Of a DNA stretch of 64,000 nt, positions 55,172 through 64,000 are shown piece by piece (positions within the stretch are counted from its first letter, which is position 1; the number at the start of each line of letters is the position of its first letter). Origin of the DNA: a candidate division FCPU426 bacterium (GTDB taxonomy: Bacteria; Oederibacteriota; Muellerivitia; Muellerivitales; DAHXKG01). Position numbers and translations under genes: made by a program. Under the pieces are notes generated by a model. That model searched no databases. It was not told where the DNA came from and saw nothing but the letters and a program-made list of their open reading frames with translations. The stretch lies in contig DAHXKG010000007.1 of NCBI GenBank assembly GCA_027366525.1, positions 1 to 64,000 of the forward strand, given 5' to 3'.

Positions 55172-56668
55172 TTAAAAGAACAAATTAAAGTTCAAATTAG
55201 CTTGTACGCCACTTAAATCCATTTTTAAGTTCTCAAGATTTGCATTGGTGGAACCTTTAGGTTGAAACTGAATAACATTGGTGGATGAATTAAACATTAA
55301 ATTTCCACTTTGAGAACTTCCCGCTCCAGTATAGTTGTTCATCGTTCCTGAAAAATTCGAAATCGAAACCGACTGGTATGTTAACGATGGCGAAATACTA
55401 AAGTTACTGGAAAGAACATAGTCAACTCCAATAATGCCGGCGATTCCAACTCCAGTGGCCGTAAAAATTCCATTAATACCCGTTGACGTTGACGGCGAAG
55501 CGGTTTCCAGTGTCTGCGTATAGGTGATTTTTCCAGAATAATAATCCGCCCCTAATCCAACAAAAAACTGAAGTGGTGGAGGACCAAAATAAATTCTTCC
55601 TTCGAGTCCAAAGCGGTTAACATTAAATGTATACATCGTTGCAATGGAAGTATATGTATTATAGGTCGGATTCATGGACGGAGCTAAAATATTCGAAGGA
55701 CCTTGACCCCCATTCCAGTTCCATGCGTAATTCCCCATCGGCATGGTTCCAAAATCTAAACCCAATTCAAGCGTTTGATTAATGCGATAATAGGGTTGTA
55801 AATCAAATGCAAAACTGCCTTCGGGTGCTTGCCCACTATAGGTTACATCGCCGGCTTGCTTCGCCGCATTTTCATAACTTTGAGCATCATCTTCAAAATC
55901 AGCCATTTTAAAAGTAGCTAAGCCTGGCATAAATCGGAACCCAACCGTATTTGCAACAACATAAGTTGAATTCAACTGATCTTTAACCCATAGCTGATCG
56001 CTCGGAGATAAAGTCTTCTCAAGTTGAAGTGCATAGGCTTCTATCGCAGAATTCGGATGCCTTTGGTTGGCTCTTTCAAAATTCAAGGCGGCATCTTTGG
56101 CATCCCCGGTCATGTATTGGCAATACCCTAAATAATAATATCCCCGATAATCCTGAGGTGCCGATTGGATTGCTTCTTGAAAATCAGGAATGGCTTGTGA
56201 ATATTGCTTCTGTTGAAAATATTGAATGCCTTCTTGCAATCCAGGTTCCGCCGTAGTTGAAGTCGTAGTAGTCGCGGTTGTACTCGTACTGGCTGAAGCT
56301 TCGGTACTCGTACTCAGTTGTCCCTGAAGATTTCCAACAAATTGTGCCAATTGACTGTTATTCGGATTTAAAGCTAATGATTTTTGATAGAGCGAAAGCG
56401 CTGATTGTTTTCTTCCTAGAATATAATAACAATTTCCTAGTCCTTCATAAGCGGTCGCATCATTTGGGTTGAGTTGAATGGCAGCATCATAATATCGAGC
56501 GGCCTGAACATATTGTTTAGCAGTATAAAATTGATTCCCAGCTGCATCGTATTGAGCGGAAGTAGCTTGTTGTGACCTTCCAGGCGATGGAATGAAGAGT
56601 AGTAGACCCAAAACAAACATGACAATACTTTTAAAGTTCATTGTTAAACTTTTTACCCTCTTTCCCAT
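55172..56668 (-). CDS. TPR protein with C-terminal outer-membrane beta-barrel
   Basis: 498 aa. Signal peptide (about 10-33, ending GRSQQ), then TPR repeats (AARYYDAAIQLNPNDATAYE, AIPDFQEAIQSAPQDYRGYY) separated by a Ser/Thr-rich linker (about 122-142), then about 270 residues of alternating beta-strand sequence (YRINQTLELGLDFGTMPMG) ending NLNFNLFF with a terminal Phe, typical of barrel proteins. Probably an outer-membrane protein with a periplasmic TPR part. AGGAG before ATG. Single gene. Confidence 0.85.
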   Translation of the reverse strand: MGKRVKSLTMNFKSIVMFVLGLLLFIPSPGRSQQATSAQYDAAGNQFYTAKQYVQAARYYDAAIQLNPNDATAYEGLGNCYYILGRKQSALSLYQKSLALNPNNSQLAQFVGNLQGQLSTSTEASASTSTTATTTTSTTAEPGLQEGIQYFQQKQYSQAIPDFQEAIQSAPQDYRGYYYLGYCQYMTGDAKDAALNFERANQRHPNSAIEAYALQLEKTLSPSDQLWVKDQLNSTYVVANTVGFRFMPGLATFKMADFEDDAQSYENAAKQAGDVTYSGQAPEGSFAFDLQPYYRINQTLELGLDFGTMPMGNYAWNWNGGQGPSNILAPSMNPTYNTYTSIATMYTFNVNRFGLEGRIYFGPPPLQFFVGLGADYYSGKITYTQTLETASPSTSTGINGIFTATGVGIAGIIGVDYVLSSNFSISPSLTYQSVSISNFSGTMNNYTGAGSSQSGNLMFNSSTNVIQFQPKGSTNANLENLKMDLSGVQANLNFNLFF

Positions 56669-56847
56669 AACTCCTCCATATAATTAATCTGACTGCTTAT
56701 CAAAACGTTTTAAATTTTAAATTTGAAATTAATGTATTCGTTAATTTTAAATTTTTTTATCTAACGTTCAGAAAAAAGGCCATCTTCTGTATTTAAACTT
56801 AGACTTACCGATTATACACGATTTCCCTAATTTGAAAAGCAATAAGG

Positions 56848-58035
56848 TCATTCTTCTTTTTGAATTCCATCACCAGCATCATAAATGTAACATTGAGGGG
56901 AAATATTGACCTGATTCTTGTAGTCCCGCTGGACTTGGTCAATAAATGGTTGTATTTGGGCTGTTTTTACTAGACAAATCATAGTGCCACCCCAACCCAT
57001 CCCGGCCATTCGCGCTCCTAAACACCCAGATTTACGACATATTTGTGACAGAATATCAATTTCAGGACAAGTAATTTTTAATTTTTCAGCTAATGCATCT
57101 TGAGATTCATTTAAGAGCGCTCCGAATCCAAGATAATCGCCTTTAATTAAAAATTCCTTAGACTTTTGAACTCGATGGTTTTCAAAAACGATATAGTCCA
57201 AGCGTTTGCGCATAAGAATGTCAATTCTTTTTCGTGCAGTTTCGTATAAATCAGGCGTAAGATCGCGCAAAGTAAGAATTTTAGGAACATGTTTTCTCAC
57301 CTCATTTAATAATTGCTGAAAAACTTCCAGCCGCTTATTAAATTCTTGTTCAACATTGCTTTTATTTCGGACGCCACTGTCAATCACCACTAATTTAACC
57401 TGATCATGATCAAAGGGGACATAGTCCGGTTTAAATGAACGAGGATCAAAAATTACCAAATGATTTTGTTTCCCAAATCGTGAAGCAAAAGGCGAATAGT
57501 AATCGCCGTGAATTTGTAAGAACTGCGTTTCTACACGTTGAGAAAGTTTCACTAAGGTTGCATCATCTAAAGGACGTGTACCTAAAACGTTACAGGTAAA
57601 TGCAACTGCCATATTGAGCGCAGCCATTTCTTTTAAACACATCTGTTCCGGAATTTCATTCAGCACCGCTAATTGAATCCCCTCCAATTTTCGACCCATG
57701 CGTTCATAAAAATACAAAATCCCTTTCGGATAATTAGCCCATCCATCCATTTTTTCAAATTTTAAAGAGCCCAGTGGGGATGAAAATTTTTCATCATAAT
57801 TCAACGAGTAAACCATCGCCTGTCGATCGGTTCGCACCTGAGCCGCAATGTATACGCGATGCTGACCTGTCGCCAATAAGCTGAAGCCGTCTTCATGTTC
57901 CGTATAATCGCCCCCCAAAAGATTTAAAACACACGGCGCTGAAACAATGGTAATTTTTTTAGAATTTTCACCATATTGATGGGAAAAAGCATTCTTTAGT
58001 CTTGAAATCGTTTCCAAATGGGTATGTTCCTTCAT
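56848..58035 (-). CDS. Galactokinase-like GHMP protein lacking key motifs
   Basis: 395 aa. The fold assignment comes from the N-terminal sugar motif (APCVLNLLGGDYTEHEDGFS, cf. GRxNLIGEHTDYxxG), the FASRFGKQNHLVIFDPRSF region, and the C-terminal GHMP motif GARMAGMGWGGTMICLV. The ATP phosphate loop, normally PxGxGLSSSAS, is replaced by EIPEQMCLKEMAALN, and the catalytic Asp of xIMDQF is replaced (GDYYSPFAS). It may be a pseudokinase or use another chemistry. Placed 73 nt after cdsA on the same strand. Not a broken gene: the frame is intact and the composition normal. Confidence 0.75.
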   Translation of the reverse strand: MKEHTHLETISRLKNAFSHQYGENSKKITIVSAPCVLNLLGGDYTEHEDGFSLLATGQHRVYIAAQVRTDRQAMVYSLNYDEKFSSPLGSLKFEKMDGWANYPKGILYFYERMGRKLEGIQLAVLNEIPEQMCLKEMAALNMAVAFTCNVLGTRPLDDATLVKLSQRVETQFLQIHGDYYSPFASRFGKQNHLVIFDPRSFKPDYVPFDHDQVKLVVIDSGVRNKSNVEQEFNKRLEVFQQLLNEVRKHVPKILTLRDLTPDLYETARKRIDILMRKRLDYIVFENHRVQKSKEFLIKGDYLGFGALLNESQDALAEKLKITCPEIDILSQICRKSGCLGARMAGMGWGGTMICLVKTAQIQPFIDQVQRDYKNQVNISPQCYIYDAGDGIQKEE

Positions 58036-58108
58036 TCAATATTTATCGACTCATTCAAACCCAAGCAATCTAAAATTGATTTTTAATACTGGACCGGCCG
58101 CCTTCGAT

Positions 58109-58918
58109 TTAATGAAGTCCCATGCTCTTTAAGCAATAAAATAAAACCATGCCATTAATCAGCACACTATCCAGGCGATCAAAAATGCCACCATGGGACA
58201 AAAAAATAGAACCCGAGTTTTTAGCGGATAAACTACGCTTGATCATGGATTCCATTAAATCACCGATTTGCCCCGTCACCGCTAATATCACGCCCAGGAG
58301 AATCACCGTATTTAAATTTAAAAAGTTTATTTCGCGGACAGCGATCTTATCCAGAAAATATAAGCCTAAAACACTTGTGACGATTCCTCCATAAAACCCT
58401 TCCCAAGTTTTTTTAGGCGATAGTTGCGGCGCAAGTTTATGTTTTCCAAAGAACGTCCCCCAAAAAAACGCCCCAATATCCGTGGCCCATGTGGCCCCCA
58501 ATAAAACTAGTAACGGTCCAATGCCTTCTTGACGAAGCAGATAAAAATAAGACCCTAAAATTCCAAAATAAAATACGCCCAACATGGTTGTTCCCATTGA
58601 ATCAATCAAATGAAAATTGGGATGTTTTAAAAAAATCAGAGCGCCTAAAAAGGGAACCAAAATCGCTAAACTCAACGCTGCTGGCAAATGAAATGCTTGG
58701 CTTATGTTTAAATAAGGCAGTAATAAAAGAAACAACGCGATGACTCCCAGCACAATCATCGGCTTTTTTCCGGCAGTTTGACTCATATACAAGAATTCCA
58801 ATAGTCCAAGCAACAATACGACTGTCGTTATCCAGTTGAAAAAAGCGATGGATCCCCAAAACAGCAACATAAAAACCAAAAACATGGCTACAACAGCAAC
58901 TAATGAACGTTGAATCAC
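58109..58918 (-). CDS. cdsA: Phosphatidate cytidylyltransferase
   Basis: 269 aa from GTG at 58918, which overlaps the uppS stop (GTGA) and has GAGGAG 4-5 nt upstream; a longer in-frame extension lies wholly within uppS. About eight membrane helices. The signature region reads LSPKKTWEGFYGGIV and SMIKRSLSAKNSGSIFLSHG-GIFDRLDS. It makes CDP-diacylglycerol from phosphatidic acid and CTP. The usual KDxxxxxPGHGG is altered (KN, LSHGG). Confidence 0.93.
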   Translation of the reverse strand: MIQRSLVAVVAMFLVFMLLFWGSIAFFNWITTVVLLLGLLEFLYMSQTAGKKPMIVLGVIALFLLLLPYLNISQAFHLPAALSLAILVPFLGALIFLKHPNFHLIDSMGTTMLGVFYFGILGSYFYLLRQEGIGPLLVLLGATWATDIGAFFWGTFFGKHKLAPQLSPKKTWEGFYGGIVTSVLGLYFLDKIAVREINFLNLNTVILLGVILAVTGQIGDLMESMIKRSLSAKNSGSIFLSHGGIFDRLDSVLINGMVLFYCLKSMGLH

Positions 58919-59691
58919 TGAACTCCTCGAACATTCTTCAATCCACCAAATCGTCGGTTTCGACATTGAAATGCTTGAATGGACTGTATCAATTCCTGTT
59001 CCCGAAAATCAGGCCAAAGCGTTGGCGTAAAATACAACTCCGCATATGCGAGTTCCCAAAGCAAAAAGTTAGATACTCGCATTTCGCCGCTAGTTCGAAT
59101 AATCAAATCCACTTCAGGCAATTCCGCTGTTGACAAAAAATTTTGAATGGTTGGTTCGTTGATGGTTTCCGCGCGCAAGGTACCTTTTTGAACCTCCGCC
59201 TCTATTTTTTTAAACGCATCGATTAAATCCACACGGGCACTATAGGATAATGCCAATACCAGGGTTAATCCTTTATTATGTGCGGTTTGTTGGGTGGCAT
59301 AATGCAATTCTTGCTGAACCGAGTTTGGGAGTAATTGAATCTTGCCTATTGTTTTTAATCGAACATTATTTCGGTTCAGCTCTTTTAATTCTTGACGCAG
59401 ATATTTTTTTAAAAGCCGCATTAAAAATTGAACTTCTTGATTCGGACGACGCCAATTTTCCATTGAAAAAGCATATAACGTCAATGCCTGGACACCTAAT
59501 TCACCGCAGAGTCGAACAATGGTTCGAACTGATTCCGCTCCCGCTCGATGCCCCGCAATGCGCGGCAAGTGCTTATTTTGTGCCCATCGTCCATTTCCAT
59601 CCATAATAATTCCAATATGTCGTGGAATCTGTTCTTGAAGTTGATATTTCGAAATCAGTTTTTCGCGTTTTTTATTCGTCATGTGATCCAA
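58915..59691 (-). CDS. uppS: Undecaprenyl diphosphate synthase
   Basis: 258 aa. It extends farnesyl diphosphate to C55-PP for cell-wall and polysaccharide carriers. Motifs: HIGIIMDGNGRWAQNKHLPR with the catalytic Asp, GHRAGAESVRTIV, LTLYAFSMENWRRP and IIRTSGEMRVSNFLLWELAY. The start is TTG, or an ATG nine nt further in. Part of the frr-uppS-cdsA run. Confidence 0.97.
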   Translation of the reverse strand: MDHMTNKKREKLISKYQLQEQIPRHIGIIMDGNGRWAQNKHLPRIAGHRAGAESVRTIVRLCGELGVQALTLYAFSMENWRRPNQEVQFLMRLLKKYLRQELKELNRNNVRLKTIGKIQLLPNSVQQELHYATQQTAHNKGLTLVLALSYSARVDLIDAFKKIEAEVQKGTLRAETINEPTIQNFLSTAELPEVDLIIRTSGEMRVSNFLLWELAYAELYFTPTLWPDFREQELIQSIQAFQCRNRRFGGLKNVRGVQ

Positions 59692-59734
59692 ATATCCAAA
59701 TAATTATTGCTCCTCATAACACCTAATCAAATGA

Positions 59735-60295
59735 TCAAAAATCCAAAATCTCTTTTTCTTTATGTAACGCTAACTGATCGATTTCTTGCGAATAGTGGTT
59801 GGTCATTTTCTGAATTTTTTCTCCAGCATCCTTAGCTACGTCTTCTGAAATATGCTTTTCTTTTTTTAATTGATCAATCGTTTTATTAGCTTCTTGTCGA
59901 ATGGCTCGAATTCCCACTTTCCCTTCTTCAGCATCTTTCTTCACCGTTTTAACCAATTCTTTTCGACGTTCTTCTGTCAGTAAAGGAATACTAATCCGTA
60001 TTAATTTTCCATCGTTATTTGGCGTTAATCCCAATTCGCTTTTCAGTATCGCTTTTTCAATATCCACTAATGCGGTAGCATCCCAAGGTTTGATTTCAAT
60101 CGTCCGTGCATCCACAACCGTAATATTAGCGACTTGATTTAATGGGACGAGGGTTCCGTAATATTCTACTCGAATGGTTTCAAACAAAGCGGATGAGGCT
60201 CTCCCGGTTCGAACATTTACAAATTCACGCTTCGTTGCTTCAACGGCCTTTTTCATTTTTGATTCTGATTCTTGATATATCTTCTGGACGTCCAT
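59735..60295 (-). CDS. frr: Ribosome recycling factor
   Basis: 186 aa, normal length. Family sequence: VNVRTGRASSALFETIRVEY, YYGTLVPLNQVANITVVDAR, LTEERRKELVKTVKKDAEEG and RQEANKTIDQLKK. AAGGAGG upstream of ATG. It frees ribosomes after termination together with EF-G. Confidence 0.98.
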   Translation of the reverse strand: MDVQKIYQESESKMKKAVEATKREFVNVRTGRASSALFETIRVEYYGTLVPLNQVANITVVDARTIEIKPWDATALVDIEKAILKSELGLTPNNDGKLIRISIPLLTEERRKELVKTVKKDAEEGKVGIRAIRQEANKTIDQLKKEKHISEDVAKDAGEKIQKMTNHYSQEIDQLALHKEKEILDF

Positions 60296-60326
60296 CTATC
60301 CTCCTTCACATCACCGGTCTTGGTTT

Positions 60327-61055
60327 TCAGCTACACACCATGGTTCCCAGTTTCTGCCCTCGAATTACCCGTGCAATATTCCCGATGACATGCATATCAA
60401 AGACAATAATGGGAAGATGATTTTCCATACACAGCGTAATCGCGGTGGCATCCATGACTTTTAATTTCCGATCAATCACTTCCAAGTGTGTCAATTGCTG
60501 AAACCGGGTGGCCCGTGGGTTTTTTTGGGGATCATCATCATAGACACCGTCAACATGCGTTGCTTTCAAAATAATTTCCGCATTGATTTCAATCGCTCTT
60601 AACGCCGCTGTGGTGTCAGTCGTAAAATAAGGATTCCCGGTGCCTCCTGCAAAGATGACAATTCTTCCTTTTTCTAAATGACGAAGTGCCTTTCGCCGAA
60701 TATACGGTTCCGCCACTTTCGACATTTCGATGGCGGTCATCACCCGAGTATATGCCCCGGCTGTTTCCAACGCGTTTTGGAGTGCTAAGGCATTGATAAT
60801 GGTTGCCAACATCCCCATGTAATCACTTGAAACACGATCCAGCCCCATTTTTTCACCGTTAGCGCCACGGTAAATATTGCCTCCACCAATCACCAGAGCA
60901 ATTTGCACGCCATCTTTTTGGATTTGATGCACCTGTTTCGCAATTCTTTGAACAACTTCTGCATCAATGCCGTAGCTTTGAGTCCCTGCCAGGGCTTCGC
61001 CCGAAATTTTCAAAAGCACGCGATGATAAGCATATTTTGATTTAGGGGTGTTCAA
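60327..61055 (-). CDS. pyrH: UMP kinase
   Basis: 242 aa amino-acid-kinase fold. [12 protein letters not shown] at the N-terminus, [40 protein letters not shown], and [20 protein letters not shown]. It phosphorylates UMP for pyrimidine nucleotides. TTG start preceded by AAAGG. Confidence 0.97.
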   Translation of the reverse strand: MNTPKSKYAYHRVLLKISGEALAGTQSYGIDAEVVQRIAKQVHQIQKDGVQIALVIGGGNIYRGANGEKMGLDRVSSDYMGMLATIINALALQNALETAGAYTRVMTAIEMSKVAEPYIRRKALRHLEKGRIVIFAGGTGNPYFTTDTTAALRAIEINAEIILKATHVDGVYDDDPQKNPRATRFQQLTHLEVIDRKLKVMDATAITLCMENHLPIIVFDMHVIGNIARVIRGQKLGTMVCS

Positions 61056-61089
61056 AAGCTACCTTTGTGATCATTTTGCAAAAACAATT

Positions 61090-61680
61090 TTATTCTCCAA
61101 TTTGAAATCTACAAAATCTGCGCACAACAATATTTTCTCCGAGTTTAGCCGCTATTTCCGTAATCAGTTGATGAACACTCTTTTTAGGATCACGAATATA
61201 CGGCTGATCCATTAGACAAACCTGCTTAAAATAATTTTCGACTTTGCCTTCCAATATCTTTTCTAATACAGATGCCGGCTTGTTCGATTTTTCAATTTCG
61301 ATTCGATAAATCGATTTTTCTTTTTCCAATTCATCCATGGGTACTTCTTCACGGCGAACATATTTAGGAATGGAAGCGGCAATTTGCATTGCTAATTCTT
61401 TGGACAACATTTGAAAATCGTCTGTTTTAGCAACAAAATCAGTTTCGCAATTCACTTCAACAATAACACCCACTTTCCCTCCGTGGACATAACTGCCAAT
61501 CCAGCCCTGATTGACACTTCGACCGACTCGTTTGGCAACCTGTACGGCCCCATGTTCTCTTAAATAAACCACCGCTTTTTCAAAATCACCTTGTGATTCC
61601 ATCAAAGCTTTTTTACATTCCATCATTCCGGCGCCTGTTTTTTCTCGCAATTCCTTTACTGCTGATGCATCAATGCTCAT
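61090..61680 (-). CDS. tsf: Elongation factor Ts (short form)
   Basis: 196 aa. N-terminal UBA-like helix (VKELREKTGAGMMECKKALM), core VNCETDFVAKTDDF, and a short C-terminal domain; the second core subdomain of E. coli EF-Ts is missing, as in the Thermus-like short form. It recycles EF-Tu. GGGAGG before ATG. Confidence 0.97.
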   Translation of the reverse strand: MSIDASAVKELREKTGAGMMECKKALMESQGDFEKAVVYLREHGAVQVAKRVGRSVNQGWIGSYVHGGKVGVIVEVNCETDFVAKTDDFQMLSKELAMQIAASIPKYVRREEVPMDELEKEKSIYRIEIEKSNKPASVLEKILEGKVENYFKQVCLMDQPYIRDPKKSVHQLITEIAAKLGENIVVRRFCRFQIGE

Positions 61681-61727
61681 TTGGGCCTCCCAATTTATTC
61701 CAATTCAAAACTGATGATTTTTGGAAA

Positions 61728-62681
61728 TTATTCATCCCGTAATCGTTTGGTTCGAATTCTCTCAACTTTTTCATCAGCTAACTCGTCGGCAAAAGCAGCC
61801 ACTGTTTGAGCATCGCCTGCTAAATGTTCCACACTTGAAACCAGCAATTCGGGCTCTTCCGATGAACGTTCTTTTAAAAATTCTTGATTCACTTCTTCAT
61901 CTAGGATAATCGGTTTTTCCAAATCGGATCCCGTACCAAAGGTAGCATCGACTATAGTCGTTGAACTGGTTTCAGATTTGCCGATTTCCTTGCCTTCTAA
62001 TTCTTGGCTACGCCCATCCATAATCGCGGTCGAAATAACCGAAGTGATCAACTTAACTGCTCGAATTGCATCATCATTACCGGGAATCACTAAATCGACT
62101 TCATCTGGATCACAATTAGTATCAACAACCGCTATTACTGGAACTCCTAACTTTCGGGCTTCTTGAATCGCAATATGTTCTTTTTTAGTATCAATGACAA
62201 AAATGGCACCCGGCAATTTAGGCAAGTTTTTAATACCCCCTAATGTGCGTTCTAATTTTTGTTTTTCTTTATTTAAGATGGCTTGTTCTTTTTTGGAGCG
62301 CTTTTGTAATTCTTCCGGTGTCAAGCGTTCCAAATCTTTTAAATAGCCAATCGATTTTTTAATGGTTGAAAAATTAGTAAGCATCCCGCCTAACCACCGA
62401 TAGTTGACGTAATGCATTCCACAGCGTTCGGCTTCTTCTCGAATAGAATCTTGAGCTTGCTTTTTCGTACCAATAAAAATAACACTTTCACCCGCAACTG
62501 AAATTTCTTTCACAAATTGATAAGCTTCTTTAAGCTTTTTGACCGTTTTTTGAAGATCAATAATATGAATCCCATTGCGCGCACCAAAAATGTAAGGGGC
62601 CATCTTGGGATTCCACCGGCGAGTTTGATGTCCAAAATGTACTCCAGCTTCCAACAATTGCTTCATCGATACTGTTAACAT
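61728..62681 (-). CDS. rpsB: 30S ribosomal protein S2 with acidic C-terminal extension
   Basis: 317 aa from ATG at 62681, with AAGGAG 8 nt upstream; a GTG two codons earlier is possible. S2 motifs: [30 protein letters not shown] and [20 protein letters not shown]. About 80 extra acidic residues follow the S2 domain and end in a basic [13 protein letters not shown]. First gene of rpsB-tsf-pyrH-frr-uppS-cdsA. Confidence 0.97.
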   Translation of the reverse strand: MLTVSMKQLLEAGVHFGHQTRRWNPKMAPYIFGARNGIHIIDLQKTVKKLKEAYQFVKEISVAGESVIFIGTKKQAQDSIREEAERCGMHYVNYRWLGGMLTNFSTIKKSIGYLKDLERLTPEELQKRSKKEQAILNKEKQKLERTLGGIKNLPKLPGAIFVIDTKKEHIAIQEARKLGVPVIAVVDTNCDPDEVDLVIPGNDDAIRAVKLITSVISTAIMDGRSQELEGKEIGKSETSSTTIVDATFGTGSDLEKPIILDEEVNQEFLKERSSEEPELLVSSVEHLAGDAQTVAAFADELADEKVERIRTKRLRDE

Positions 62682-62845
62682 ACCCACATCTCCTTAACCT
62701 AGAGTTTTTCCTCTGCTATTTAAACGTTTCCGCTAATTTTCTTGAATAAACTCGTTGTTTTAAATCACAACACTCTTTGAACAAGAAATTAAATAGCATG
62801 TGAATTATGACTTAAATATAAAATTTAAAGTCAATTTAACTCATG

Positions 62846-62875
62846 GTTATATCACATTCGTACAGAAGCTTTCAA
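62846..62875 (-). promoter_or_regulatory. Predicted extended -10 promoter of the rpsB operon
   Basis: Minus-strand TTGAAA (62870-62875), 18-nt spacer ending TGA, then TATAAC (62846-62851), giving an extended TGn -10. A weaker second promoter (TTGACT 62829-62834, CATAAT 62804-62809, 19-nt spacer) lies closer to the gene. The leader would be about 155 nt. Confidence 0.45.
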
Positions 62876-63315
62876 GCAGGAACCTTGTCTTTTCTCAAGT
62901 TTATAAATTTTAACCTCACTGCGTGATAAAACAAATTGGGGGATTTGGATTTATAAAATAAATCCTGACTGATTGACGCCCCTGAGTTGGATTATACTTT
63001 TTAGCTTGCCACAGGTCTTTGTGCCCTACTTGGATAATTCGTTTTCCTAAAATTGAAAACGGTTCCACGCTTTTTTAGACGTCCAGTTTGAGTTTCTATA
63101 TATTGGGCTATTTAAGATTAGTGACCACAATCTGTTTAGCCGTATATCAAAATAGCTTTTACATCCCACCCATTGATCCTGTAATCGTTGATCTCCCAAT
63201 CCATTCAATTTAAAAATTGATTCTTTTTTTCAAATAGGGAATAATAACGTTGACAACGTTTAAAGCTTGATTTGCTGCTAATCCAAATCATCCAATCCAC
63301 AGCTGTGAGGAATGC
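62876..63315. other. Divergent spacer between the rpsB operon and the NUDIX gene
   Basis: About 440 nt with no coding frame I trust. It must hold the NUDIX promoter; no clear -35/-10 pair was found on the plus strand. A 121-codon minus frame at 63205-63570 is a shadow of the NUDIX gene. Confidence 0.4.
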
Positions 63316-64000
63316 TTGCATACAATTCGACAACTTCCAGTTATCCGAAAAAAATGGGGTTATCCCTACCGACTCTGGATCACTCAAGAATTTGATGATC
63401 TCGGATGGAATTTGGTTGAACAAAGTCGAAGGCAAGGGAGAATTCACGATGTGACCTTGTTTATTGAGGACCCTCAAGGCCGTTTTGCATTGATGAGCAA
63501 ACACTCTTATCCCCCGGGCATTTTCCGATCCCCCTCCGGGGGTGTTCACCTCCATGAACCTTTTGATCAAGGTGCGATCCGGGAAGCTAAAGAAGAAACG
63601 GGATTAAATATTCAATTGCAATCTTTTGTTTTACATATCACTTTGGAAATTACCCATCAAGAAGATTCTATAACTTGGGAATCGTATATATTTCATGCTA
63701 CCACCCACCAAACACGACTTCAGCCCGTTGATCTTAAAGAAGTTCGAGAAGCTATTTGGGTAGATCCGACTCAAATGCATTTGATGATTCAAAAACTCAA
63801 GAACACGGAGAATGGTGGGTTGATCTATCGAGCCAATTTAACGGAAGCCTTTTTATGGTCACTCCAAAATCCATTCAAACTGGAATCAGCGGATATATAT
63901 CAAATTCCAATTTATGAAAAAATAAAATCCAAAATCAAATCGCCTGAACTATTGGAAAAAACATTTTTCTTTAACGCCAGTATTCAACATCTCTGGGCCG
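63316..64000 (+). CDS. NUDIX hydrolase domain protein (partial)
   Basis: 228 codons from TTG at 63316-63318, preceded by GTGAGG; it runs off the right edge. The NUDIX box is complete: GGVHLHEPFDQGAIREAKEE followed by TGL (G-x5-E-x7-REx-x-EE-x-GL, about residues 71-93). N-terminal sequence RKKWGYPYRLWITQEFDDLG precedes it, and about 135 residues follow (WESYIFHATT, REAIWVDPTQM). It hydrolyses a nucleoside diphosphate linked to another group; substrate unknown. The first convincing plus-strand gene for 48 kb. Confidence 0.82.
   Translation, partial: MHTIRQLPVIRKKWGYPYRLWITQEFDDLGWNLVEQSRRQGRIHDVTLFIEDPQGRFALMSKHSYPPGIFRSPSGGVHLHEPFDQGAIREAKEETGLNIQLQSFVLHITLEITHQEDSITWESYIFHATTHQTRLQPVDLKEVREAIWVDPTQMHLMIQKLKNTENGGLIYRANLTEAFLWSLQNPFKLESADIYQIPIYEKIKSKIKSPELLEKTFFFNASIQHLWA

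Noticed and set aside
63205-63570. 121-aa minus frame
   Set aside because: Shadow of the NUDIX gene on the plus strand, which has a complete NUDIX box.

Overview
The window is from an uncultured-type, probably diderm bacterium with about 40% GC. The evidence is a lipoprotein, a TPR/beta-barrel outer-membrane-type protein, CdsA and UppS, a PolC-type replicative polymerase, and a secreted enzyme with long Pro/Thr linkers and a FlgD-like tail. That mix is seen in candidate phyla such as Omnitrophota, Elusimicrobiota or FCPU426-like lineages, but I cannot place the organism from this sequence alone. No gene here identifies a species.

Layout. (1) 1-8.1 kb: secreted and surface functions. These are the end of a small secreted protein, an NHL-propeller lipoprotein, a 999-aa modular GH30 glycoside hydrolase, an AraC-type regulator and an AhpD-like protein. 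(2) 8.1-14.7 kb: an accessory graveyard. It holds frameshifted remnants of at least three toxin-antitoxin modules (a BrnT-like toxin with a CopG-type antitoxin, TacA, BrnT/BrnA), one apparently intact HigBA module, a decayed IS transposase, several broken unknown genes and diverged copies of a repeated element. Several of these are invisible to simple ORF calling. (3) 14.8-62.7 kb: a 48-kb block in which every convincing gene is on the minus strand.

The minus-strand block reads, from high to low coordinates: rpsB-tsf-pyrH-frr-uppS-cdsA; a degenerate galactokinase-like gene; a TPR/outer-membrane protein; mtaB and a methyltransferase; HIT; alcohol dehydrogenase; rmuC; an expanded macromolecular-synthesis operon rpsU-yqeY-mpg-mutS2-dnaG-rpoD; a tRNA-Ile(CAU) gene; guaB; a nirA-type reductase and its partner; polC; rimP-nusA-infB-rbfA-truB-ribF; rpsO-pnp; a Zn-ribbon/TPR/sigma54 activator; a WecA-like transferase, FAD oxidoreductase, cNMP-binding protein, TPR protein, ispE and a membrane-anchored hydrolase; and tRNA-Gln. 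The right edge carries the start of a plus-strand NUDIX gene.

The most notable observations are a 229-nt group I intron (Azoarcus-like, subgroup IC3) splitting a tRNA-Ile(CAU) gene at the anticodon, a PolC that lacks the nested proofreading exonuclease, a galactokinase-fold protein that has lost its phosphate-binding loop, a hairpin over the rimP ribosome-binding site, and toxin-antitoxin modules each followed by a copy of the same diverged element.
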